A stretch of 64,000 nucleotides of DNA, taken from positions 62,001 through 126,000 of the forward strand of contig JAPDJH010000001.1 in NCBI GenBank assembly GCA_029259175.1. Reading direction: 5' to 3'. The notes below the pieces were generated by a model. It had not been told where the DNA came from and did no database searches. It saw only the letters and a program-made list of their open reading frames with translations. Positions within the stretch are counted from its first letter, which is position 1. The number at the start of each line of letters is the position of its first letter. This stretch comes from Hadesarchaea archaeon. GTDB taxonomy: Archaea > Hadarchaeota > Hadarchaeia > Hadarchaeales > Hadarchaeaceae. This document shows positions 41,327 to 49,301 of the stretch, in pieces. Made by a program: the position numbers and the translations under genes.

Positions 41327-42217
41327 ATGGAGATAATTCCAACAGGAATCGCTTCGCTGGACTCGCTCATCGGAGGGGGATTTCCAGCGGGTTCGCTAGT
41401 TCTGCTCCGCTCGGAGATAGGAGCAGGAAGTAAGGAATTCCTCATGAGCTCAGCCATAATGACTGAAGCCGTCAAGCGCAATCTCATAAAACCGGCGGAA
41501 ACCAATGTGAAAGTACCTAAAGACATGTGGTGGGTCACCTTCACGCGCGCGCCGGATGATATCCTGAACGAAGTTGCAATGAGTTTTGAGCGCGACTTGT
41601 TCGAGCTTTTCCGCGATGGTGTGAAATTCCGTGATTTCTCAGAAGACTATTTCAAAACATCGCCGGTGCCGATCGAATGGGTATCCGATCGGCTGAAAGA
41701 AGCCAGAGAAAAGGCCGCCCTCGAGGGTCTGTCATCTGCCTTCGCCTCCCTCTATCGTGCGACTGCTGCACCTGCAACCAGACCAAAAACTACCCTCGAG
41801 TCTCTGGCCGAGTTTCTTACAGACAATGCCACCGACAACATCGTAGTGTTCTACACTCTCAGCGACTTGGCCCGTTTGTATTCGGACTCCGAGAGCCGCT
41901 GGTACGATTTCACTCTCTTCCTCCGGGGACTCCAAAGAGCGGCGAAACGATGGGGCGGTCTAATCTATCTGCCCCTCACGGCGCGGATTCTGGATGAAAG
42001 ACAAGAAGAGGAGATTTCGGCCTGTGTCGATGGTGCCATCAACTTCCAATGGGAAGCAGCCGGACCAACGCGCAGGCGCCGCGTGATGTACTTCCAGAAG
42101 TTCCGGGGCCTGCTTCCGCGTCTCGACGGTGCAGCGGTCGTCAAATTCGAAATCACTATCACCCCAACATCCGGATTCGAAGTAGCTAGGGCGGAACTCA
42201 TCGAGGGTTTAAGATGA
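41327..42217 (+). CDS. RecA/KaiC-fold protein with degenerate P-loop
   Basis: This is a 296-residue protein. The N-terminus MEIIPTGIASLDSLIGGGFPAGSLVLLRSE follows the KaiC/RadA/ArlH layout, but the Walker A position reads EIGAGSKEF (no GKT/S). The Walker B strand IVVFYTLSDL lacks the usual Asp, so ATP hydrolysis is unlikely. It is reminiscent of archaeal HTR-like and ArlH proteins, the latter being cytoplasmic partners of the archaellum motor. It overlaps the first pilin-like gene by ATGA, which ties it to that system. Probably a structural or regulatory relative, possibly still nucleotide-binding. Confidence 0.7.
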   Translation: MEIIPTGIASLDSLIGGGFPAGSLVLLRSEIGAGSKEFLMSSAIMTEAVKRNLIKPAETNVKVPKDMWWVTFTRAPDDILNEVAMSFERDLFELFRDGVKFRDFSEDYFKTSPVPIEWVSDRLKEAREKAALEGLSSAFASLYRATAAPATRPKTTLESLAEFLTDNATDNIVVFYTLSDLARLYSDSESRWYDFTLFLRGLQRAAKRWGGLIYLPLTARILDERQEEEISACVDGAINFQWEAAGPTRRRRVMYFQKFRGLLPRLDGAAVVKFEITITPTSGFEVARAELIEGLR

Positions 42218-42687
42218 GCTCTCGCGGGATTTCTCCATTCGTAGCTACGGTACTGCTCATCTCTCTAACTATTATCGCAAGTTTGCCCGTGGTAGCATGG
42301 CTCTCTAGCTATTACGCGCCGTTTCGACCCCGATACATCGACTTGGCCGTTTATGCAGGGCTAGTGGATGAAAACATTGTGCGCCTACACATTCACCACA
42401 TAGGAGGAGACAGTGCGCGCTTCGACATAACCGAACCAACTACCAGTGTGATATATGGGTGGGCAATCTCGACTGCTACGGGGATAGAAAATCAGCTCTA
42501 CTGCTGGACGTTCGAGAATCCGTATCGGTTCCGCCAAGGGGACTGGGCATATGCCGAGGCAGCTCTCCGGGGGGCCAACTTGGAGGTAGGAGACAGTGTC
42601 CGGATCATCATCGGGCTATCAAAGGTCGGTGTAATTTTTGATGATGAAGTCACCATCAACGTGCTCACTCAAATACCGGGAGGCTAG
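42214..42687 (+). CDS. archaeal type IV pilin-like protein (Pilin_N type)
   Basis: This 157-residue protein begins MSSRGISPFVATVLLISLTI, the archaeal Pilin_N signal (RGISPxxAxxLL) and helix, distinct from the class III signals at 0.8-8.8 kb. A small extracellular domain with HIHHIGGDSARFDI follows, matching IIYHLGGDALGI in the pilin at 46332. It overlaps the KaiC-like gene by 4 nt. Probably a minor subunit. Confidence 0.82.
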   Translation: MSSRGISPFVATVLLISLTIIASLPVVAWLSSYYAPFRPRYIDLAVYAGLVDENIVRLHIHHIGGDSARFDITEPTTSVIYGWAISTATGIENQLYCWTFENPYRFRQGDWAYAEAALRGANLEVGDSVRIIIGLSKVGVIFDDEVTINVLTQIPGG

Positions 42688-42722
42688 TTTGTCCCAGCAA
42701 AAGCCAAAAAATTGCAGAAACC

Positions 42723-42730
42723 TTTATAAA
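42723..42730 (+). promoter_or_regulatory. TATA box of a pilin-like gene
   Basis: TTTATAAA lies 33-40 nt before the TTG start at 42763. GAGGTGAT (42752-42759) follows at the right place for a ribosome site. This internal promoter suggests this pilin is made in larger amounts than its neighbours. Confidence 0.65.
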
Positions 42731-42762
42731 CGGGCCTGATTAGGCATTACCGAGGTGATGAA

Positions 42763-43452
42763 TTGAAGAGGTTTATGGAAGAGAAGGGGATTTCTCCAAT
42801 CATCGCAACAATCCTATTGATTGCAGTTACAGCTGTGGCTGCTGGAGTCATTGCCGCCTACGTGTCAGGACTTTACGTCACCCCTCCATCCGTCATTGCC
42901 GGAACCGCTGACGGCTACGTGTACGACCGTGACAATAACACTGGAGAAACTAACTATCAGAACGGAAAGGTCGTAATCATCGCAACCCTGACGAGCGGGA
43001 GGCTGAGAGATGTTACTGACCCTGACCGAGGATTTAACATCACGCTCACCAACCCTGAGACTGGGTGGTCGGTAACTCTGACACAAGAGGACCTAACAAC
43101 GCCACAGTCGGACAGACCATACTATTCGGGTAAGGGAGCCACCGTAACGTTCGCAGCCACCCTCGAGGACAACAAGGATAAGCCAAACTATGGATCCATT
43201 GTGACACATGCTAGCGAAACAGCACCAGCTGTGAAAGTGATGATTCCGCTTAGCGCTGGCGACGACTGGCTAGGTGGCTCAGCAATAATTCTGATTGACA
43301 ACTTGGTTGATTCTGGTGTTGAAAATCCAGAGGATCCAGGTTCGGTCTTCTGGGACGAGGAACACACCATTTACATCGAGTTCAGCGGACGAGACTCCCT
43401 GTCCCTCACCGGATACGACGGGGCTTACCTGCTTGGACAGGCGCGACCATAA
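42763..43452 (+). CDS. archaeal type IV pilin (Pilin_N type), probable major subunit of the second system
   Basis: This is a 229-residue pilin. The TTG at 42763 follows the ribosome site GAGGTGAT; the mature-type N-terminus is EEKGISPIIATILLIAVTAV, a model Pilin_N signal. The body is a Thr/Asp-rich beta sandwich with DGYVYDRDNNTGETNY early on. It has its own TATA box and a hairpin/T-tract terminator behind it, so it is a single transcription unit, as expected for a major subunit. A downstream ATG five codons in is possible but poorer. Confidence 0.82.
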   Translation: MKRFMEEKGISPIIATILLIAVTAVAAGVIAAYVSGLYVTPPSVIAGTADGYVYDRDNNTGETNYQNGKVVIIATLTSGRLRDVTDPDRGFNITLTNPETGWSVTLTQEDLTTPQSDRPYYSGKGATVTFAATLEDNKDKPNYGSIVTHASETAPAVKVMIPLSAGDDWLGGSAIILIDNLVDSGVENPEDPGSVFWDEEHTIYIEFSGRDSLSLTGYDGAYLLGQARP

Positions 43453-43456
43453 AGCC

Positions 43457-43500
43457 GCTAGCTGTAACTAGCCTTTTTTCTGTTTTTTATTTTTTCTTTC
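43457..43500 (+). terminator. hairpin and T-tract terminator
   Basis: GCTAG, loop CTGTAA, CTAGC (43457-43472) is followed by runs TTTTTT, TTTTTT, TTTTTT to 43500. It stands directly behind the pilin gene and before the next TATA box. Confidence 0.7.
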
Positions 43501-43509
43501 ATCAACCCC

Positions 43510-43517
43510 TATAAAAG
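43510..43517 (+). promoter_or_regulatory. TATA box of the first DNRLRE adhesin
   Basis: TATAAAAG lies 26 nt before the ATG at 43536, the distance of a leaderless archaeal transcript. Confidence 0.65.
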
Positions 43518-43535
43518 CGAAAACATAGATTTGTG

Positions 43536-45200
43536 ATGGTGTTTGTGCTCTCTCGTGCCGAACGCGGTGTGAGCCCTGTCGTAGGGGCCGTCCTAGTCCT
43601 AGGCATCGTCAGCATGGCGATAGGGATATACGTTCAGCAAGTGGTTCCTGGATATCTGAAAAACAACGAGGCCTCGTTTATGCACGAAGCCCGCGATGCC
43701 TTTCTCCGTCTTCAATCCCTTATCCTGAACCACGAGAGCGGGGAAATCGAATTCCCGATGTCGGCAGATCCCGCACCTCTTTTTTCTCCCACACCACAAC
43801 CGAGCCTGATAGAGGTTCACCCTGCATGCTGGATAAAGCGAATACAGCCCACCGATGATGCTTATGTGGATGAAGGTAGCGCAAACACAAACTATGGAGG
43901 GGCTGAAATCCTCTCAGTCCGCTCCTATCAGTCTGGCAATCGATACGTGTTCTTAAAATTTGATGTGTCCAGCGCGATTCCCGATATTGATCCAAACAGT
44001 TTGGTTGAAGCTTGGCTGGTTCTTTACTGTGAAAACATCTCGAAATTCACAGGGTGGCCGTGGAACGAGCCCCCCTCCAGCTTCCCACAGTATGATGAAT
44101 TCTATCTTCCTGACCTTCCCCTAAAAGTCGAAGCATGTAAGGTCCTAGGCGACTGGGATGAATCTACTATCACGTGGAACAACAAGCCAGAGCTAGGGGA
44201 AACCATAAAAGAATCTGCATGGCCATACGCCGACAACCACACCATCAAAGACAACGAGGCTTGGTTCACGTGGGACGTGACCACCTGGGTGCGAGAACGC
44301 ATGGAAGCCGGCCAGCCGGTGAGCATATGCCTGAAACCTGCGTACGAAAACGCGACTCAGGAACGCTATGCCAATTTCTCAAGTAAAGAACGAGGAGGCC
44401 TTCCCGTAGTCGAGCCACCTGACGTGCCCGATCCCGGAGACAGCTTCAACGGCTATGAAACCGACAAAACCACTGGTCATCCGCCCTATCTCAAACCTCA
44501 CCTGACGCTCATATATGAAAACGGAGACGATCCCGGCCCTCCCGTCTCCGATGAGTGGGGACCCATCCTTGAAGATGGCTACATCCGGATAGAACTCCAC
44601 ACGTACGAGTACCCGGAGCATGACTTTGTCTTCGAATCCGGTGCCGTGCTTCAGCAACAGTGGGGACGCGCAAACACGATCATGATTTCTGATCCTGGGA
44701 TCCTCGCCGGAATGAGTCTAGAAGATAATGATGCAATCGTTGTAGTAGTCAACCGGTACCGGATTGTGAACTGGGATCGAATGGCGTCCACATCCGATGT
44801 GCGGGTGCGCGTGCGAGTGTGGGAAAACACGGATTACCGTATTGAACCGACAGATACGGATGGAGATGGAGACATCGACCCCAATCGGGAAAACCTGCTG
44901 ATAACCATTGTCACACCGTATGAATGGCCATGGAAATACTACCTGCGGGATAAAAGTTCTGAATGGAACTCCATGTACTGGAACGGTGGTCTAGCCGACT
45001 ATGTAGACTACTATTACGACACCTTGTGGACCAAGCCCAACTCGAGCCCTCCATCTGGAAACATCTGCGACTTTCAAGCAAAGCTTTACGTGGATAAAAA
45101 CACACGGCTGTACATATGGGGCCGGATCGAAGACCCGTCTGTAAAAGACATCTACTACTACGACCGCACGTTCGATGTGGAGGTGAAAATCGGTGTATAA
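43536..45200 (+). CDS. large pilin-like adhesin with DNRLRE-type domain
   Basis: This is a 554-residue protein. The N-terminus RGVSPVVGAVLVLGIVSMAI is a Pilin_N-type signal and helix. From ~105 to ~330 there is a DNRLRE/CBM96-like beta domain: IQPTDDAYVDEGSANTNYGG, RYVFLKFDVS, WDESTITWNN and TWDVTTWVRERM follow the family closely. A second beta-rich half with Asp-rich DTDGDGDIDPN (calcium-loop-like, ~450) follows. Such domains occur on archaeal and bacterial surface proteins that bind polysaccharide. It is likely a tip or shaft adhesin; the ATG at 43536 suits the TATA box, with a GTG one codon earlier. Confidence 0.78.
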   Translation: MVFVLSRAERGVSPVVGAVLVLGIVSMAIGIYVQQVVPGYLKNNEASFMHEARDAFLRLQSLILNHESGEIEFPMSADPAPLFSPTPQPSLIEVHPACWIKRIQPTDDAYVDEGSANTNYGGAEILSVRSYQSGNRYVFLKFDVSSAIPDIDPNSLVEAWLVLYCENISKFTGWPWNEPPSSFPQYDEFYLPDLPLKVEACKVLGDWDESTITWNNKPELGETIKESAWPYADNHTIKDNEAWFTWDVTTWVRERMEAGQPVSICLKPAYENATQERYANFSSKERGGLPVVEPPDVPDPGDSFNGYETDKTTGHPPYLKPHLTLIYENGDDPGPPVSDEWGPILEDGYIRIELHTYEYPEHDFVFESGAVLQQQWGRANTIMISDPGILAGMSLEDNDAIVVVVNRYRIVNWDRMASTSDVRVRVRVWENTDYRIEPTDTDGDGDIDPNRENLLITIVTPYEWPWKYYLRDKSSEWNSMYWNGGLADYVDYYYDTLWTKPNSSPPSGNICDFQAKLYVDKNTRLYIWGRIEDPSVKDIYYYDRTFDVEVKIGV

Positions 45201-46335
45201 GACCCTCATGCGTGCTGTGGGTGCTGGGCTGCTCCTCGCGCTGCTCTCCACCGGCCAAGTTGCTGCTTGGGGCCAAGCGGTTCACCACGACCAAGCCACC
45301 GATTTGGCGGAAGCCCTGCGGTCTACCCCGTCCATCCCTCAAGAAATAAGAGAGAAATTTGATACTGACACGATCTACGCTCTCTCGCTAGCCCCTGACG
45401 ACTGGAGGGATGTGACCGACACGTGGGGGACCTACCACTACAACATGACCGAAAACGCCTACTACGAGTTCCAGCGCATACGCGATGCGTGGGCTACTGG
45501 CGATTTCGACAACGCTGTTGCTCGGATTGGAATAGTGCTTCACTACGTGGGGGATGTCGTCTACGAGCCGCACAATAAGGGAATCAGAGACTGGTACGAA
45601 GAGTTCATACCCCCACTGGGGAGCGAGGCTCCTCTGTGGGGCTCAGGAGAGGGGGGTGGAATCTTCCTTCCCAACGAGATTCACCACAACGCCCACTACA
45701 ATCACCAAGTCGCTGAGGCCTACAGCGACTCGGACTCCAACTGGATACCCATCAAGCCCGAGAACTATGGACCAGACGACGATGGGAGCCTCGATTACTT
45801 CCTTAATCTGCTGTGGAAACCCAACACCTGGGACACGGACTACATCGATCCCTCAGACCCCGATTTCGGAGGGACTATTTTCGAGTGGTATATCGCAGCC
45901 TGCAACCCACACATTGATTGGTCCTCGGACGACCGGGAGGACAACCGCTGGTTCTACTGGCTAAAAACCCGCGACCCGACCATTCCGAAGCAGGACATAG
46001 ACAACACCATCCGGATTGTGTACAATGGGGTTTACCGTGCAATCCGGGATGGAGAGCGAACTAGGCTCGGCAATCCGTCTAATTTCGATACGGAAATCTG
46101 GCCATGGCCCACGGCCTCTCAATGGCTGAGCGTTGATGAGAGCTGGTATGGAGAGGGAATGGACACCATGCGGTACGCACACGGTATCTCGGGGGGAACA
46201 GAGCCGGCAACCGCTCAGAACACTCGAATGCCACTAAGTTCGCTCGCAGAATACTTGGAGATAGGAGGAGCTGTTCTTATCTCCATAGGACTTGCACTGT
46301 GGCAGGTAGAAAAACGGAAGGGGAGGAGAAAATGA
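45193..46335 (+). CDS. secreted zinc-dependent phospholipase C/S1-P1 nuclease-like enzyme, membrane-anchored
   Basis: This is a 380-residue protein. The GTG at 45193 overlaps the upstream stop region and has GGAGGTGA 6 nt before it. A signal peptide ends VAA-WGQAVHHDQA, leaving the N-terminal Trp that is a zinc ligand in this fold. HYVGDVVYEPHN (~115) is the H..D...H zinc motif, and further His-rich parts are NEIHHNAHYNH and NPHIDW. One membrane helix near the C-terminus (~355-372) and a basic tail anchor it. Substrate, lipid or nucleic acid, is undecided. Its place inside a pilin operon is unusual. Confidence 0.75.
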   Translation: MYKTLMRAVGAGLLLALLSTGQVAAWGQAVHHDQATDLAEALRSTPSIPQEIREKFDTDTIYALSLAPDDWRDVTDTWGTYHYNMTENAYYEFQRIRDAWATGDFDNAVARIGIVLHYVGDVVYEPHNKGIRDWYEEFIPPLGSEAPLWGSGEGGGIFLPNEIHHNAHYNHQVAEAYSDSDSNWIPIKPENYGPDDDGSLDYFLNLLWKPNTWDTDYIDPSDPDFGGTIFEWYIAACNPHIDWSSDDREDNRWFYWLKTRDPTIPKQDIDNTIRIVYNGVYRAIRDGERTRLGNPSNFDTEIWPWPTASQWLSVDESWYGEGMDTMRYAHGISGGTEPATAQNTRMPLSSLAEYLEIGGAVLISIGLALWQVEKRKGRRK

Positions 46336-46805
46336 AAGAAGAGAAAGGCGTCTCGGTAATAGTCGGGGAAGTGCTCCTAGTGGGGATAATAGTGGCCGTT
46401 CTTTCTCTAATGGCTATGCAAATAATCGGCTCGTCGGCTCCCCAAGCGAGAACTTTGGATTTGGAGATAATCGTGGAAAACGCAGAACCTACCCCGGCCA
46501 ACAATTTGCGAGTAATCATATACCATCTCGGAGGAGATGCTCTCGGCATACCGGAAAAAGATGGTGACGAGTTCGGGGTGATCATAGGACATTTCGGGGC
46601 CAATTCTTGGGAAAACGAAGTCGCATGGAACAGCTGGACATTCTCAGAGCCGGAGGACGGATTCGAAATAGGAGAAAACGCGGTTGGATACGTGTCGTAC
46701 GTGGGAGCGAACGCAAACATAGGGGACACGGTATGGGTGACAGTAGTAGATTACAAAGCGGATAAAATCATTTACCACGACACGACCACCATCCAATCGG
46801 GCTGA
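46332..46805 (+). CDS. archaeal type IV pilin-like protein (Pilin_N type)
   Basis: This 157-residue protein begins MKEEKGVSVIVGEVLLVGII, a Pilin_N-type signal and helix, then a small domain with IIYHLGGDALGI shared with the pilin at 42214. The ATG overlaps the phospholipase-like stop (ATGA), fixing the start; the longer frame upstream lies in that gene. Probably a minor subunit. Confidence 0.82.
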   Translation: MKEEKGVSVIVGEVLLVGIIVAVLSLMAMQIIGSSAPQARTLDLEIIVENAEPTPANNLRVIIYHLGGDALGIPEKDGDEFGVIIGHFGANSWENEVAWNSWTFSEPEDGFEIGENAVGYVSYVGANANIGDTVWVTVVDYKADKIIYHDTTTIQSG

Positions 46806-46816
46806 GGAGGGAGGAC

Positions 46817-48799
46817 ATGCGAGTTGTAGATGAAAAGGGGATCTCCTCCGTGATTGGCTTCATTATGATTGCGTCTGCTACGATGATAGCCATCTCCGTC
46901 TATATTGTACAGCAAATGCCGTATGACTGGAAGGAAGACGAATACAATGCAATGCTCGAGGTAAAAAACGCGTTTTTAAAGTTGCGCGAAGTGATCCCGC
47001 GGCTTGACCCGGGGGATGTCGCAACGGTTTCTATACCGCTCGGGGCCCTCTCTCCCCATCCGGCCGTGGCTGGCAGCAGTGGGGGAGAGATAGAAATCAA
47101 GACCGCACGAAGCCTTACTGATGTCACAGGATTCGAAACCAACGCGAACGCGTTCAGTTGGTGGAGAGCGGTGGACACTTATGTAAAGGAAGCCTCACCC
47201 ACCTTTAACTACCAAAGCCCCGACTATGAAAACGAATATCTCTATGTTTCATCCACGCAGGGAAATCGAATATGGACTTTTCTGAAATTCGATCTCGCGG
47301 ATTCGGCTCTCTACGATAGTTATGACTACGAGTTCCGAGATGATGTGGTCATCCATCAGGCCCAGCTGATGCTCTACATAATAGACGCGGATCTCACGGA
47401 AACACCCACCGATAAACTTCAAGTGCTAGTTCCACAGCAGGTGGAGGTGTGGGGACTAGAAAACGACGCTTGGTGGGAAAACATCACCTGGAACGACGCA
47501 CAGAATATCCACGATCCTACTCGGGACGTGAAAATCGAGAACATCACCATCGACAGCGATGGGGAGTGGGCGGTGTGGGATGTCACCGATTTCGTGCGTG
47601 AAAAGTTCGAGCCGTTGCTCGGATGGGGAAAGTGGTACCAGACCAAGTGGTACACCAGCACGGGCACGGCCGAGGTGGGACGATTCAGCTCGGGTTATTA
47701 TAAATACCGGTCCAAAGATTCGACAGTGAACGACGGATCCTCTCTCACGGGTTCTGGAACTCTTACTTCCTCGGTGTTCGATGCTGGAGAGATAGTGTAC
47801 TGGAACTATGCACATTTTTCCTGTGATGGAGATCCGAGCGTTACAGTGTACTTTGACAATGACCCGGATCCGATAACTGGAGGAATTTCGTTCACACTTT
47901 CCGCGGGAAGCTCTTCCGGGAATCCGAATATTTATGCGCGATACGCACAGTACCAAGTTTCGCTGGGGGGAGCGGGCGATGAAGTGTATTCGGTTACCGT
48001 GGAGTACACCGCCCACCTCTCTTTCCTGCTGCGCGAACCGTGGAAGGACGGCCAGAGCCACACCACCACGCTGCAGACCCTCGCGTGCTTCAACTCGGGA
48101 GACAACTCCCGCGCCGAAGCGTATGGCTTTGAACCCAAGCTACGCATTGTCTACTCCCGAACATCGCGCGTGGGCTATGCAAAACAGGGATTGTTGGAAT
48201 TCGGATACGTCAAACTAAAAGGAAACACCGAATACTTCCCTGAAACCAACTACTGCTACGAAGGAGGGGCTGTATTCGTTGAAAGGGGGACCGGATGGTA
48301 TCAAACACTGATTGCCTATCCGCCCGACTTGGTTACCCTCGTGCCGACTGAGGAGAAGATCGTGGAACCGGATGGAAGTGTCAAGCGAGTGGCCATTCTC
48401 TCCGTCACGCGCTACCAAATCATGGAATCTTCTATCGAAGGGGAAAGTGTTGAAGCTTCCGGCGCCACAGCTCTGCGGGCGTCTCCTCAGAGCATCGAGT
48501 GGTTGGTGGAACCACCGGACGAGCCGAACACGGACGAAGTCACCATCACCATCATCACCGAGCATCCAAGCATATGGCGCGATGTGATGGAACAAATTGC
48601 TGCAGAGGTGAACTACGTTCTCTCTGGATACGAATCATACTACACCTATGAGGACTACACATCATATGATTACAGCACCATCAGCCTCACCATCCGCGGG
48701 GATCCCGGCGAAGGAGGAACAAAGTGGACGTTCAAATACTCTGAGAAAGTGGTGTGGCTCAAGGTATCCGCTGGAACGTATTTGGGAGGCAGAACATAG
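46817..48799 (+). CDS. large pilin-like adhesin with DNRLRE-type domain, second copy
   Basis: This is a 660-residue protein. Pilin_N-type start EKGISSVIGFIMIASATMIA, followed by VYIVQQMPYDWKEDEYNAML, mirrors the start of the adhesin at 43536 (IYVQQVVPGYLKNNEASFMH), so the two are paralogues. A DNRLRE-like domain spans ~115-265 (TFLKFDLAD, WWENITWNDAQN, AVWDVTDFVREKF). A second beta domain spans ~280-400 and a long C-terminal beta region is Tyr-rich. GGAGGGAGG lies just before the ATG. Confidence 0.78.
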   Translation: MRVVDEKGISSVIGFIMIASATMIAISVYIVQQMPYDWKEDEYNAMLEVKNAFLKLREVIPRLDPGDVATVSIPLGALSPHPAVAGSSGGEIEIKTARSLTDVTGFETNANAFSWWRAVDTYVKEASPTFNYQSPDYENEYLYVSSTQGNRIWTFLKFDLADSALYDSYDYEFRDDVVIHQAQLMLYIIDADLTETPTDKLQVLVPQQVEVWGLENDAWWENITWNDAQNIHDPTRDVKIENITIDSDGEWAVWDVTDFVREKFEPLLGWGKWYQTKWYTSTGTAEVGRFSSGYYKYRSKDSTVNDGSSLTGSGTLTSSVFDAGEIVYWNYAHFSCDGDPSVTVYFDNDPDPITGGISFTLSAGSSSGNPNIYARYAQYQVSLGGAGDEVYSVTVEYTAHLSFLLREPWKDGQSHTTTLQTLACFNSGDNSRAEAYGFEPKLRIVYSRTSRVGYAKQGLLEFGYVKLKGNTEYFPETNYCYEGGAVFVERGTGWYQTLIAYPPDLVTLVPTEEKIVEPDGSVKRVAILSVTRYQIMESSIEGESVEASGATALRASPQSIEWLVEPPDEPNTDEVTITIITEHPSIWRDVMEQIAAEVNYVLSGYESYYTYEDYTSYDYSTISLTIRGDPGEGGTKWTFKYSEKVVWLKVSAGTYLGGRT

Positions 48800-48814
48800 A
48801 CGAATGGGAATCGG

Positions 48815-49117
48815 ATGAGCCAGCGCCAGGTTCTGAAAATTCTCAGAGAATTCGCGGCCCGAGAAAGACGAGAGAAAGGAGGAGAGGTGCGAATCTACCA
48901 GTTAAAACTCGCAACCGTGCTCAGGAGGGGGCCAATACCGGAGATGAGAATTCGAAGCAGAGGTGGGGCGTGCTATCTGGTAGAACTCCGCCAATCGAAA
49001 CAAACGAGGATATACTTCTTTGACGGAAATGGCCAAATGCTGGGAGCTGAAAACTACGGGCCCGAGGATCCCGAGCTGCAGCGCTTGTTAGACCACTATC
49101 GGCGGCTCCCGGGCTAG
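48815..49117 (+). CDS. small basic protein of unknown function
   Basis: This is a 100-residue Arg-rich protein. The first half is a helix with many charges (LREFAARERREKGGEVRI), the second a few strands (RIYFFDGNGQMLGAENYGPE) ending in a helix with Leu repeats. No family is recognised and no membrane segment seen. It follows the second adhesin by 15 nt and may be the last gene of that operon. Its 3' end overlaps a convergent zinc-ribbon frame. Confidence 0.5.
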   Translation: MSQRQVLKILREFAARERREKGGEVRIYQLKLATVLRRGPIPEMRIRSRGGACYLVELRQSKQTRIYFFDGNGQMLGAENYGPEDPELQRLLDHYRRLPG

Positions 49118-49297
49118 AGCCTGCTTTCTCAGCCAAAGCTTCCGGATTTTGCGGGCGAGAATCCCATCCTCGATGACGAGTCCTCCGCGATAGCCGCACT
49201 CCGCACACTCGTAGAGAGCCAGCTGAGGCAGTCCGGAGGCCCACCCGATTCTGTCCGATCCGCACCGCGGACAGTAACGTCTTCGGGGTTCCAGCAG
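49088..49297 (-). CDS. small zinc-ribbon protein lacking a standard start codon
   Basis: A 69-codon minus-strand frame carries CPRCGSDRIGW and CAECGYRGGLV, two CxxCG knuckles 17 residues apart, an evident zinc ribbon, then a basic helix (RKIRKLWLRKQAL). Upstream the frame meets a stop without any ATG, GTG or TTG. The CTG at 49297, 3 codons after the phosphoesterase stop and behind GAGGTCTGAGAG, is the only plausible start. Coupled translation from the phosphoesterase gene or a CTG start would explain it. Function unknown. Confidence 0.55.
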   Translation of the reverse strand: MLEPRRRYCPRCGSDRIGWASGLPQLALYECAECGYRGGLVIEDGILARKIRKLWLRKQALAREPPIVV

Positions 49298-49301
49298 ACT
49301 C

